Part shown: positions 52,307 to 64,000 of the stretch, in pieces
Layout: every line of letters starts with the position of its first letter
Position numbering within the stretch: the first letter of the stretch is position 1
Source of the DNA: Auanema rhodensis
Lineage: Eukaryota; Nematoda; Chromadorea; Rhabditida; Rhabditidae
NCBI GenBank assembly: GCA_964057225.1
Contig: OZ059895.1
Coordinates: forward strand, 22,702,688 to 22,766,687
DNA: 64,000 nucleotides
Direction of reading: 5' to 3'
Notes under the pieces: model-generated
What the model was told of the DNA's origin: nothing
Seen by the model: the letters and a program-made list of their open reading frames with translations, nothing else
Databases searched by the model: none
Made by a program: the position numbers and the translations under genes

Positions 52307-55120
52307 GTTGAGTGTACATGGAAACTCAACATACACTAATGCATCATTTTTCAAACGATCATAACTAATTTTTGTATTAAGCGTTTCTCAATGTAGTATA
52401 GTGCATTCGATGCGGATTTTTAAGCTGCGTCGATCTGTGTTATCAGATTTGCGCTAGCTTAAAAATGCACCGAGATATCAACTGATATATGTTCACACTT
52501 ATATCCTCGATTTTCACCCTGAAGAATTAATTTTTTCGTTGAATAACAATGTCCATCGTCTTTGCCTTGAAAAAAGGAATCTAAAAACATCTACTTTTTG
52601 CTAAATTATTTTGAAATTTTTCGAAAAAATTTTTGTCAAAATGTTTTTGGAAGCAATGTTGAGTGTACATGGAAACTCAACATACACTAATGCATCATTT
52701 TTCAAACGATCATAACTAATTTTTGTATTAAGCGTTTCTCAATGTAGTATAGTGCATTCGATGCGGATTTTTAAGCTGCGTCGATCTGTGTTATCAGATT
52801 TGCGCTAGCTTAAAAATGCACCGAGATATCAACTGATATATGTTCACACTTATATCCTCGATTTTCACCCTGAAGAATTAATTTTTTCGTTGAATAACAA
52901 TGTTCATCGTCTTTGCCTTGAAAAAAGGAATCTAAAAACATCTACTTTTTGCTAAATTATTTTGAAATTTTTCGAAAAAATTTTTGTCAAAATGTTTTTG
53001 GAAGCAATGTTGAGTGTACATGGAAACTCAACATACACTAATGCATCATTTTTCAAACGATCATAACTAATTTTTGTATTAAGCGTTTCTCAATGTAGTA
53101 TAGTGCATTCGATGCGGATTTTTAAGCTGCGTCGATCTGTGTTATCAGATGATTTGCGCTAGCTTAAAAATGCACCGAGATATCAACTGATATAAGTTCA
53201 CACTTATATCCTCGATTTTCACCCTGAAGAATTAATTTTTTCGTTGAATAACAATGTCCATCGTCTTTGCCTTGAAAAAAGAAATCTAAAAACATCTACT
53301 TTTTGCTAAATTATCTTGAAATTTTTCGAAAAAATTTTTGTCAAAATGTTTTTAGAAGCAATGTTGAGTGTACATAGAAACTCAACATACACTAATGCAT
53401 CATTTTTCAAACGATCATAACTAATTTTTGTATTAAGCGTTTCTCAATGTAGTATAGTGCATTCGATGCGGATTTTTAAGCTGCAATGATCTGTGTTATC
53501 AGATTTGCGCTAGCTTAAAAATGCACCGAGATATCAACTGATATAAGTTCACACTTATATCCTCGATTTTCACCCTGAAGAATTAATTTTTTCGTTGAAT
53601 AACAATGTTCATCGTCTTTGCCTTGAAAAAAGGAATCTAAAAACATCTACTTTTTGCTAAATTATTTTGAAATTTTTCGAAAAAATTTTTGTCAAAATGT
53701 TTTTGGAAGCAATGTTGAGTGTACATGGAAACTCAACATACACTAATGCATCATTTTTCAAACGATCATAACTAATTTTTGTATTAAGCGTTTCTCAATG
53801 TAGTATAGTGCATTCGATGCGGATTTTTAAGCTGCGTCGATCTGTGTTATCAGATTTGCGCTAGCTTAAAAATGCACCGAGATATCAACTGATATATGTT
53901 CACACTTATATCCTCGATTTTCACCCTGAAGAATTAATTTTTTCGTTGAATAACAATGTCCATCGTCTTTGCCTTGAAAAAAGGAATCTAAAAACATCTA
54001 CTTTTTGCTAAATTATTTTGAAATTTTTCGAAAAAATTTTTGTCAAAATGTTTTTGGAAGCAATGTTGAGTGTACATGGAAACTCAACATACACTAATGC
54101 ATCATTTTTCAAACGATCATAACTAATTTTTGTATTAAGCGTTTCTCAATGTAGTATAGTGCATTCGATGCGGATTTTTAAGCTGCGTCGATCTGTGTTA
54201 TCAGATTTGCGCTAGCTTAAAAATGCACCGAGATATCAACTGATATATGTTCACACTTATATCCTCGATTTTCACCCTGAAGAATTAATTTTTTCGTTGA
54301 ATAACAATGTTCATCGTCTTTGCCTTGAAAAAAGGAATCTAAAAACATCTACTTTTTGCTAAATTATTTTGAAATTTTTCGAAAAAATTTTTGTCAAAAT
54401 GTTTTTGGAAGCAATGTTGAGTGTACATGGAAACTCAACATACACTAATGCATCATTTTTCAAACGATCATAACTAATTTTTGTATTAAGCGTTTCTCAA
54501 TGTAGTATAGTGCATTCGATGCGGATTTTTAAGCTGCGTCGATCTGTGTTATCAGATGATTTGCGCTAGCTTAAAAATGCACCGAGATATCAACTGATAT
54601 AAGTTCACACTTATATCCTCGATTTTCACCCTGAAGAATTAATTTTTTCGTTGAATAACAATGTCCATCGTCTTTGCCTTGAAAAAAGAAATCTAAAAAC
54701 ATCTACTTTTTGCTAAATTATCTTGAAATTTTTCGAAAAAATTTTTGTCAAAATGTTTTTAGAAGCAATGTTGAGTGTACATAGAAACTCAACATACACT
54801 AATGCATCATTTTTCAAACGATCATAACTAATTTTTGTATTAAGCGTTTCTCAATGTAGTATAGTGCATTCGATGCGGATTTTTAAGCTGCAATGATCTG
54901 TGTTATCAGATTTGCGCTAGCTTAAAAATGCACCGAGATATCAACTGATATAAGTTCACACTTATATCCTCGATTTTCACCCTGAAGAATTAATTTTTTC
55001 GTTGAATAACAATGTTCATCGTCTTTGCCTTGAAAAAAGGAATCTAAAAACATCTACTTTTTGCTAAATTATTTTGAAATTTTTCGAAAAAATTTTTGTC
55101 AAAATGTTTTTGGAAGCAAT
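52307..55120 (+). repeat. Two 1407-bp tetramers X-X-T-G
   Basis: Copies are 52307-53713 and 53714-55120, each 3 x 351 + 354 bp. The order is X with C247, X with T247, T with the GAT insertion, then G with acatag, T247 and GG. The copies look essentially identical, so the duplication is recent. Confidence 0.9.
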
Positions 55121-56524
55121 GTTGAGTGTACATGGAAACTCAACATACACTAATGCATCATTTTTCAAACGATCATAACTAATTTTTGTATCAAGCGTTT
55201 CTCAATGTAGTATAGTGCATTCGATGCGGATTTTTAAGCTGCGTCAATCTGTGTTATCAGATTTGCGCTAGCTTAAAAATGCACCGAGATATCAACTGAT
55301 ATAAGTTCACACTTATATCCTCGATTTTCACCCTGAAGAATTAATTTTTTCGTTGAATAACAATGTCCATCGTCTTTGCCTTGAAAAAAGAAATCTAAAA
55401 ACATCTACTTTTTGCTAAATTATTTTGAAATTTTTCGAAAAAATTTTTGTCAAAATGTTTTTGGAAGCAATGTTGAGTGTACATGGAAACTCAACATACA
55501 CTAATGCATCATTTTTCAAACGATCATAACTAATTTTTGTATTAAGCGTTTCTCAATGTAGTATAGTGCATTCGATGCGGATTTTTAAGCTGCGTCGATC
55601 TGTGTTATCAGATTTGCGCTAGCTTAAAAATGCACCGAGATATCAACTGATATAAGTTCACACTTATATCCTCGATTTTCACCCTGAAGAATTAATTTTT
55701 TCGTTGAATAACAATGTCCATCGTCTTTGCCTTGAAAAAAGAAATCTAAAAACATCTACTTTTTGCTAAATTATCTCGAAATTTTTCGAAAAAATTTTTG
55801 TCAAAATGTTTTTGGAAGCAATGTTGAGTGTACATGGAAACTCAACATACACTAATGCATCATTTTTCGAACGATCATAACTAATTTTTGTATTAAGCGT
55901 TTCTCAATGTAGTATAGTGCATTCGATGCGGATTTTTAAGCTGCGTCGATCTGTGTTATCAGATTTGCGCTAGCTTAAAAATGCACCGAGATATCAACTG
56001 ATATATGTTCACACTTATATCCTCGATTTTCACCCTGAAGAATCAATTTTTTCGTTGAATAACAATGTCCATCGTCTTTGCCTTGAAAAAAGGAATCTAA
56101 AAACATCTACTTTTTGCTAAATTATTTTGAAATTTTTCGAAAAAATTTTTGTCAAAATGTTTTTGGAAGCAATGTTGAGTGTACATGGAAACTCAACATA
56201 CACTAATGCATCATTTTTCAAACGATCATAACTAATTTTTGTATTAAGCGTTTCTCAATGTAGTATAGTGCATTCGATGCGGATTTTTAAGCTGCGTCGA
56301 TCTGTGTTATCAGATTTGCGCTAGCTTAAAAATGCACCGAGATATCAACTGATATATGTTCACACTTATATCCTCGATTTTCACCCTGAAGAATCAATTT
56401 TTTCGTTGAATAACAATGTCCATCGTCTTTGCCTTGAAAAAACAAATCTAAAAACATCTACTTTTTGCTAAATTATTTTGAAATTTTTCGAAAAAATTTT
56501 TGTCAAAATGTTTTTGGAAGCAAT
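55121..56524 (+). repeat. U-Y-V-X' tetramer
   Basis: Monomers at 55121 (tcaagcg, gtcaatc), 55472 (private atctcg), 55823 (tcgaacg, gaatcaatt) and 56174 (gaatcaatt, CA). A shorter sister of the U-Y-V-W block that follows. V here has C247 and gaatcaatt, where the other V copies have T247 and gaattaatt, so its right half was probably swapped with an X' copy. Confidence 0.8.
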
Positions 56525-59500
56525 GTTGAGTGTACATGGAAACTCAACATACACTAATGCATCATTTTTCAAACGATCATAACTAATTTTTGTATCAAGC
56601 GTTTCTCAATGTAGTATAGTGCATTCGATGCGGATTTTTAAGCTGCGTCAATCTGTGTTATCAGATTTGCGCTAGCTTAAAAATGCACCGAGATATCAAC
56701 TGATATAAGTTCACACTTATATCCTCGATTTTCACCCTGAAGAATTAATTTTTTCGTTGAATAACAATGTCCATCGTCTTTGCCTTGAAAAAAGAAATCT
56801 AAAAACATCTACTTTTTGCTAAATTATTTTGAAATTTTTCGAAAAAATTTTTGTCAAAATGTTTTTGGAAGCAATGTTGAGTGTACATGGAAACTCAACA
56901 TACACTAATGCATCATTTTTCAAACGATCATAACTAATTTTTGTATTAAGCGTTTCTCAATGTAGTATAGTGCATTCGATGCGGATTTTTAAGCTGCGTC
57001 GATCTGTGTTATCAGATTTGCGCTAGCTTAAAAATGCACCGAGATATCAACTGATATAAGTTCACACTTATATCCTCGATTTTCACCCTGAAGAATTAAT
57101 TTTTTCGTTGAATAACAATGTCCATCGTCTTTGCCTTGAAAAAAGAAATCTAAAAACATCTACTTTTTGCTAAATTATCTTGAAATTTTTCGAAAAAATT
57201 TTTGTCAAAATGTTTTTGGAAGCAATGTTGAGTGTACATGGAAACTCAACATACACTAATGCATCATTTTTCGAACGATCATAACTAATTTTTGTATTAA
57301 GCGTTTCTCAATGTAGTATAGTGCATTCGATGCGGATTTTTAAGCTGCGTCGATCTGTGTTATCAGATTTGCGCTAGCTTAAAAATGCACCGAGATATCA
57401 ACTGATATATGTTCACACTTATATCCTCGATTTTCACCCTGAAGAATTAATTTTTTCGTTGAATAACAATGTTCATCGTCTTTGCCTTGAAAAAAGGAAT
57501 CTAAAAACATCTACTTTTTGCTAAATTATTTTGAAATTTTTCGAAAAAATTTTTGTCAAAATGTTTTTGGAAGCAATGTTGAGTGTACATGGAAACTCAA
57601 CATACACTAATGCATCATTTTTCAAACGATCATAACTAATTTTTGTATTAAGCGTTTCTCAATGTAGTATAGTGCATTCGATGCGGATTTTTAAGTTGCG
57701 TCGATCTGTGTTATCAGATTTGCGCTAGCTTAAAAATGCACCGAGATATCAACTGATATAAGTTCACACTTATATCCTCGATTTTCACCCTGAAGAATTA
57801 ATTTTTTCGTTGAATAACAATGTCCATCGTCTTTGCCTTGAAAAAAGAAATCTAAAAACATCTACTTTTTGCTAAATTATTTTGAAATTTTTCGAAAAAA
57901 TTTTTGTCAAAATGTTTTTGGAAGCAATGTTGAGTGTACATGGAAACTCAACATACACTAATGCATCATTTTTCAAACGATCATAACTAATTTTTGTATT
58001 AAGCATTTCTCAATGTAGTATAGTGCATTCGATGCGGATTTTTAAGCTGCAATGATCTGTGTTATCAGATTTGCGCTAGCTTAAAAATGCACCGAGATAT
58101 CAACTGATATATGTTCACACTTATCTCCTCGATTTTCACCCTGAAGAATTAATTTTTTCGTTGAATAACAATGTCCATCGTCTTTGCCTTGAAAAAAAGA
58201 ATCTAAAAACATCTACTTTTTGCTAAATTATTTTGAAATTTTTCGAAAAAATTTTTGTCAAAATGTTTTTGGAAGCAATGTTGAGTGTACATGGAAACTC
58301 AACATACACTAATGCATCATTTTTCAAACGATCATAACTAATTTTTGTATTAAGCGTTTCTCAATGTAGTATAGTGCATTCGATGCGGATTTTTAAGCTG
58401 CGTCGATCTGTGTTATCAGATTTGCGCTAGCTTAAAAATGCACCGAGATATCAACTGATATATGTTCACACTTATATCCTCGATTTTCACCCTGAAGAAT
58501 CAATTTTTTCGTTGAATAACAATGTCCATCGTCTTTGCCTTGAAAAAAGGAATCTAAAAACATCTACTTTTTGCTAAATTATTTTGAAATTTTTCGAAAA
58601 AATTTTTGTCAAAATGTTTTTGGAAGCAATGTTGAGTGTACATGGAAACTCAACATACACTAATGCATCATTTTTCAAACGATCATAACTAATTTTTGTA
58701 TTGAGCGTTTCTCAATGTAGTATAAGGCATTCGATGCGGATTTTTAAGCTGCGTCGATCTGTGTTATCAGATTTGCGCTAGCTTAAAAATGCACCGAGAT
58801 ATCAACTGATATAAGTTCACACTTAGATCCTCGATTTTCACCCTGAAGAATTAATTTTTTCGTTGAATAACAATGTCCATCGTCTTTGCCTTGAAAAAAA
58901 AAAATCTAAAAACATCTACTTTTTGCTAAATTATTTTGAAATTTTTCGAAAAAATTTTTGTCAAAATGTTTTTGGAAGCAATGTTGAGTGTACATGGAAA
59001 CTCAACATACACTAATGCATCATTTTTCAAACGATCATAACTAATTTTTGTATTAAGCGTTTCTCAATGTAGTATAGTGCATTCGATGCGGATTTTTAAG
59101 CTGCGTCGATCTGTTTTATCAGATTTGCGCTAGCTTAAAAATGCACCGAGATATCAACTGATATAAGTTCACACTTATATCCTCGATTTTCACCCTGAAG
59201 AATTAATTTTTTCGTTGAATAACAATGTCCATCGTCTTTGCCTTGAAAAAAGGAATCTAAAAACATCTACTTTTTGCTAAATTATTTTGAAATTTTTCGA
59301 AAAAATTTTTGTCAAAATGTTTTTGGAAGCAATGTTGAGTGTACATGGAAACTCAACATACACTAATGCATCATTTTTCAAACGATCATAACTAATTTTT
59401 GTATTAAGCGTTTCTCCATGTAGTATAGTGCATTCGATGCGGATTTTTAAGCTGCGTCGATCTGTGTTATCAGATTTGCGCTAGCTTAAAAATGCACCGA

Positions 59501-61791
59501 GATATCAACTGATATAAGTTCACACTTAGATCCTCGATTTTCACCCTGAAGAATTAATTTTTTTGTTGAATAACAATGTCCATCGTCTTTGCTTTGAAAA
59601 AACAAATCTAAAAACATCTACTTTTTGCTAAATTATTTCGAAATTTTTCGAAAAAATTTTTGTCAAAATGTTTTTGGAAGCAATGTTGAGTGTACATGGA
59701 AACTCAACATACACTAATGCATCATTTTTCAAACGATCATAACTAATTTTTGTATTAAGCGTTTCTCAATGTAGTATAGTGCATTCGATGCGGATTTTTA
59801 AGCTGCAATGATCTGTGTTATCAGATTTGCGCTAGCTTAAAAATGCACCGAGATATCAACTGATATATGTTCACACTTATCTCCTCGATTTTCACCCTGA
59901 AGAATTAATTTTTTCGTTGAATAACAATGTCCATCGTCTTTGCCTTGAAAAAAAGAATCTAAAAACATCTACTTTATGCTAAATTATTTTGAAATTTTTC
60001 GAAAAAATTTTTGTCAAAATGTTTTTGGAAGCAATGTTGAGTGTACATGGAAACTCAACATACACTAATGCATCATTTTTCAAACGATCATAACTAATTT
60101 TTGTATTAAGCGTTTCTCAATGTAGTATAGTGCATTCGATGCGGATTTTTAAGCTGCGTCGATCTGTGTTATCAGATTTGCGCTAGCTTAAAAATGCACC
60201 GAGATATCAACTGATATATGTTCACACTTATATCCTCGATTTTCACCCTGAAGAATCAATTTTTTCGTTGAATAACAATGTCCATCGTCTTTGCCTTGAA
60301 AAAAGGAATCTAAAAACATCTACTTTTTGCTAAATTATTTTGAAATTTTTCGAAAAAATTTTTGTCAAAATGTTTTTGGAAGCAATGTTGAGTGTACATG
60401 GAAACTCAACATACACTAATGCATCATTTTTCAAACGATCATAACTAATTTTTGTATTGAGCGTTTCTCAATGTAGTATAAGGCATTCGATGCGGATTTT
60501 TAAGCTGCGTCGATCTGTGTTATCAGATTTGCGCTAGCTTAAAAATGCACCGAGATATCAACTGATATAAGTTCACACTTAGATCCTCGATTTTCACCCT
60601 GAAGAATTAATTTTTTCGTTGAATAACAATGTCCATCGTCTTTGCCTTGAAAAAAAAAATCTAAAAACATCTACTTTTTGCTAAATTATTTTGAAATTTT
60701 TCGAAAAAATTTTTGTCAAAATGTTTTTGGAAGCAATGTTGAGTGTACATGGAAACTCAACATACACTAATGCATCATTTTTCAAACGATCATAACTAAT
60801 TTTTGTATTAAGCGTTTCTCAATGTAGTATAGTGCATTCGATGCGGATTTTTAAGCTGCGTCGATCTGTTTTATCAGATTTGCGCTAGCTTAAAAATGCA
60901 CCGAGATATCAACTGATATAAGTTCACACTTATATCCTCGATTTTCACCCTGAAGAATTAATTTTTTCGTTGAATAACAATGTCCATCGTCTTTGCCTTG
61001 AAAAAAGGAATCTAAAAACATCTACTTTTTGCTAAATTATTTTGAAATTTTTCGAAAAAATTTTTGTCAAAATGTTTTTGGAAGCAATGTTGAGTGTACA
61101 TGGAAACTCAACATACACTAATGCATCATTTTTCAAACGATCATAACTAATTTTTGTATTAAGCGTTTCTCCATGTAGTATAGTGCATTCGATGCGGATT
61201 TTTAAGCTGCGTCGATCTGTGTTATCAGATTTGCGCTAGCTTAAAAATGCACCGAGATATCAACTGATATATGTTCACACTTATATCCTCGATTTTCACC
61301 CTGAAGAATTAATTTTTTCGTTGAATAACAATGTCCATCGTCTTTGCCTTGAAAAAAAAAAATCTAAAAACATCTACTTTTTGCTAAATTATTTTGAAAT
61401 TTTTCGAAAAAATTTTTGTCAAAATGTTTTTGGAAGCAATGTTGAGTGTACATGGAAACTCAACATACACTAATGCATCATTTTTCAAACGATCATAACT
61501 AATTTTTGTATTAAGCGTTTCTCAATGTAGTATAGTGCATTCGATGCGGATTTTTAAGCTGCGTCGATCTGTGTTATCAGATTTGCGCTAGCTTAAAAAT
61601 GCACCGAGATATCAACTGATATAAGTTCACACTTAGATCCTCGATTTTCACCCTGAAGAATTAATTTTTTTGTTGAATAACAATGTCCATCGTCTTTGCC
61701 TTGAAAAAACAAATCTAAAAACATCTACTTTTTGCTAAATTATTTTGAAATTTTTCGAAAAAATTTTTGTCAATTTTTTTTTGGAAGCAAT
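56525..61791 (+). repeat. Fifteen-monomer superrepeat, copy 1 (5267 bp)
   Basis: Order: U, Y, V, W, Q, X', S', B, K, Q, X', S', B, K', K''. It holds 13 monomers of 351 bp and two of 352 bp (58631 and 61089, extra A in the poly-A at 264-273). Copy 2 starts at 61792 with U-Y-V-W-Q-X'-S'. In both copies the Q after W has gcatttctc while the internal Q (59685) does not, confirming the register. K' (61089) has tctccatg with T184, and K'' (61441) has cttagatcc, tttttgttg and CA. Confidence 0.88.
57929..61440 (+). repeat. Nested pentamer Q-X'-S'-B-K, two copies
   Basis: Copies are 57929-59684 (1756 bp) and 59685-61440 (1756 bp). Q has AATGA, T184, cttatctcc and AG; X' has gaatcaatt; S' has G73, tataaggc, cttagatcc and a long A run; B has T133; K has tctccatg. 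The fifth members differ. 59334 ends like K'' (cttagatcc, CA) whereas 61089 has T184 and a poly-A end. Confidence 0.87.
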
Positions 61792-64000
61792 GTTGAGTGT
61801 ACATGGAAACTCAACATACACTAATGCATCATTTTTCAAACGATCATAACTAATTTTTGTATCAAGCGTTTCTCAATGTAGTATAGTGCATTCGATGCGG
61901 ATTTTTAAGCTGCGTCAATCTGTGTTATCAGATTTGCGCTAGCTTAAAAATGCACCGAGATATCAACTGATATAAGTTCACACTTATATCCTCGATTTTC
62001 ACCCTGAAGAATTAATTTTTTCGTTGAATAACAATGTCCATCGTCTTTGCCTTGAAAAAAGAAATCTAAAAACATCTACTTTTTGCTAAATTATTTTGAA
62101 ATTTTTCGAAAAAATTTTTGTCAAAATGTTTTTGGAAGCAATGTTGAGTGTACATGGAAACTCAACATACACTAATGCATCATTTTTCAAACGATCATAA
62201 CTAATTTTTGTATTAAGCGTTTCTCAATGTAGTATAGTGCATTCGATGCGGATTTTTAAGCTGCGTCGATCTGTGTTATCAGATTTGCGCTAGCTTAAAA
62301 ATGCACCGAGATATCAACTGATATAAGTTCACACTTATATCCTCGATTTTCACCCTGAAGAATTAATTTTTTCGTTGAATAACAATGTCCATCGTCTTTG
62401 CCTTGAAAAAAGAAATCTAAAAACATCTACTTTTTGCTAAATTATCTTGAAATTTTTCGAAAAAATTTTTGTCAAAATGTTTTTGGAAGCAATGTTGAGT
62501 GTACATGGAAACTCAACATACACTAATGCATCATTTTTCGAACGATCATAACTAATTTTTGTATTAAGCGTTTCTCAATGTAGTATAGTGCATTCGATGC
62601 GGATTTTTAAGCTGCGTCGATCTGTGTTATCAGATTTGCGCTAGCTTAAAAATGCACCGAGATATCAACTGATATATGTTCACACTTATATCCTCGATTT
62701 TCACCCTGAAGAATTAATTTTTTCGTTGAATAACAATGTTCATCGTCTTTGCCTTGAAAAAAGGAATCTAAAAACATCTACTTTTTGCTAAATTATTTTG
62801 AAATTTTTCGAAAAAATTTTTGTCAAAATGTTTTTGGAAGCAATGTTGAGTGTACATGGAAACTCAACATACACTAATGCATCATTTTTCAAACGATCAT
62901 AACTAATTTTTGTATTAAGCGTTTCTCAATGTAGTATAGTGCATTCGATGCGGATTTTTAAGTTGCGTCGATCTGTGTTATCAGATTTGCGCTAGCTTAA
63001 AAATGCACCGAGATATCAACTGATATAAGTTCACACTTATATCCTCGATTTTCACCCTGAAGAATTAATTTTTTCGTTGAATAACAATGTCCATCGTCTT
63101 TGCCTTGAAAAAAGAAATCTAAAAACATCTACTTTTTGCTAAATTATTTTGAAATTTTTCGAAAAAATTTTTGTCAAAATGTTTTTGGAAGCAATGTTGA
63201 GTGTACATGGAAACTCAACATACACTAATGCATCATTTTTCAAACGATCATAACTAATTTTTGTATTAAGCATTTCTCAATGTAGTATAGTGCATTCGAT
63301 GCGGATTTTTAAGCTGCAATGATCTGTGTTATCAGATTTGCGCTAGCTTAAAAATGCACCGAGATATCAACTGATATATGTTCACACTTATCTCCTCGAT
63401 TTTCACCCTGAAGAATTAATTTTTTCGTTGAATAACAATGTCCATCGTCTTTGCCTTGAAAAAAAGAATCTAAAAACATCTACTTTTTGCTAAATTATTT
63501 TGAAATTTTTCGAAAAAATTTTTGTCAAAATGTTTTTGGAAGCAATGTTGAGTGTACATGGAAACTCAACATACACTAATGCATCATTTTTCAAACGATC
63601 ATAACTAATTTTTGTATTAAGCGTTTCTCAATGTAGTATAGTGCATTCGATGCGGATTTTTAAGCTGCGTCGATCTGTGTTATCAGATTTGCGCTAGCTT
63701 AAAAATGCACCGAGATATCAACTGATATATGTTCACACTTATATCCTCGATTTTCACCCTGAAGAATCAATTTTTTCGTTGAATAACAATGTCCATCGTC
63801 TTTGCCTTGAAAAAAGGAATCTAAAAACATCTACTTTTTGCTAAATTATTTTGAAATTTTTCGAAAAAATTTTTGTCAAAATGTTTTTGGAAGCAATGTT
63901 GAGTGTACATGGAAACTCAACATACACTAATGCATCATTTTTCAAACGATCATAACTAATTTTTGTATTGAGCGTTTCTCAATGTAGTATAAGGCATTCG
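61792..64000 (+). repeat. Fifteen-monomer superrepeat, copy 2 (cut by window end)
   Basis: U (61792), Y (62143), V (62494), W (62845), Q (63196), X' (63547) and the first 103 bases of S' (63898, showing G73 and tataaggc). It follows copy 1 at a distance of 5267 bp. The array clearly continues past 64000, and B-K would be the expected next members. Confidence 0.88.

Larger units (their letters stand above)
1..64000 (+). repeat. 351-bp satellite DNA array, whole window
   Basis: The motif beginning GTTGAGTGTACATGG recurs at 1, 352, 703, 1054 and so on, giving 182 full monomers and one partial. Copies differ by a few percent, all lie in one orientation, and none is interrupted. Nearly all are exactly 351 bp. 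Exceptions are two of 350 bp (2107, 23166), eight of 352 bp (37907, 38259, 38611, 39314, 39666, 44581, 58631, 61089) and three of 354 bp (49847, 53009, 54416). The sum of these lengths matches the observed start of the last copy at 63898. About 31% G+C by count on the first monomer. Such arrays are typical of centromeres and heterochromatin. That location is inference, because the window shows no flank. Neither array end is visible. Confidence 0.99.

Noticed and set aside
1-64000. CRISPR array
   Set aside because: The repeat is contiguous with no unique spacers. The unit is 351 bp and varies only at scattered sites.
1-64000. Transposon or retroelement array
   Set aside because: No terminal repeats bounding a unit, no target-site duplications, and no transposase or reverse-transcriptase frame. 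The inverted repeats are internal and short.
1-64000. rRNA, histone or other tandem gene cluster
   Set aside because: The unit is too short and A/T-rich, with no conserved rRNA or tRNA signatures and no open frame in the majority of monomers.

Overview
The whole 64,000-base window is one uninterrupted head-to-tail satellite DNA array. The unit is 351 bp, about 31% G+C, and every copy points the same way. I count 182 complete monomers plus a 103-base partial copy at the right edge (63898-64000). I see no gene, RNA gene, transposon, CRISPR array or unique-sequence island. The few small open frames are by-products of the repeat.

This is a eukaryotic tandem satellite of centromeric, pericentromeric or other heterochromatic type. 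The consensus has 12 CpG per 351 bp against about 8.4 expected, so CpG is not depleted. That argues against a genome with heavy germline CpG methylation and fits an insect or nematode. The species cannot be named from sequence alone.

Monomers differ at a small set of recurring diagnostic sites, numbered from the first base of GTTGAG: 73 (G/A), 94, 108, 123-127 (GTCGA, GTCGT, AATGA, GTCAA), 133 (T/G), 184 (A/T), 196-197, 243-247, 263, the dinucleotide at 270-271 (CA, GG, GA, AG, AA), 297, 304-305, 316, 324 and 343/348. I use these as class codes (my own labels): A = G73,T133,CA or similar; B = A73,T133,GG; C = T247,C305; D = catcgtcc form with A263,C304,T316 (D' also has G297); E = C-for-T in ttcgta; F = GTCGT; G = AATGA; X = GTCGA,T184; Y = GTCGA,A184,GA; P = A108; R = extra base giving TTAGCGCG, T94; S = G196; Q = C197; T = +GAT insertion; U = tcaagcg,GTCAA; V = tcgaacg; W = agTtgcg; N = gaattgatt; Z = like Y but CA at 270-271; K = tctccatg.

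The classes are ordered into several distinct higher-order repeats (HORs), layered along the window. About 1-11.6 kb: A/B/C/D monomers in 1053-bp trimers with A-B-E-F-G pentamers. 11.6-16.5 kb: 1755-bp pentamers rich in F and G. 16.5-21.8 kb: five tandem 1053-bp F-G-X trimers. 25.3-30.2 kb: two copies of a 7-monomer, 2457-bp HOR. 35.5-36.9 kb: two 702-bp dimers. 37.6-40.0 kb: N-R-R blocks with 352-bp monomers. 41.8-49.1 kb: an approximately 3.5-kb duplication. 52.3-55.1 kb: two 1407-bp tetramers with 354-bp monomers. 56.5-64 kb: a 5267-bp, 15-monomer repeat with a nested 1756-bp pentamer duplication. Hybrid monomers mark exchange points between classes. Each monomer carries several inverted repeats, the longest a 19-bp interrupted stem, and contains stretches that almost never vary. 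These are the best candidates for protein binding or for structured DNA or RNA.
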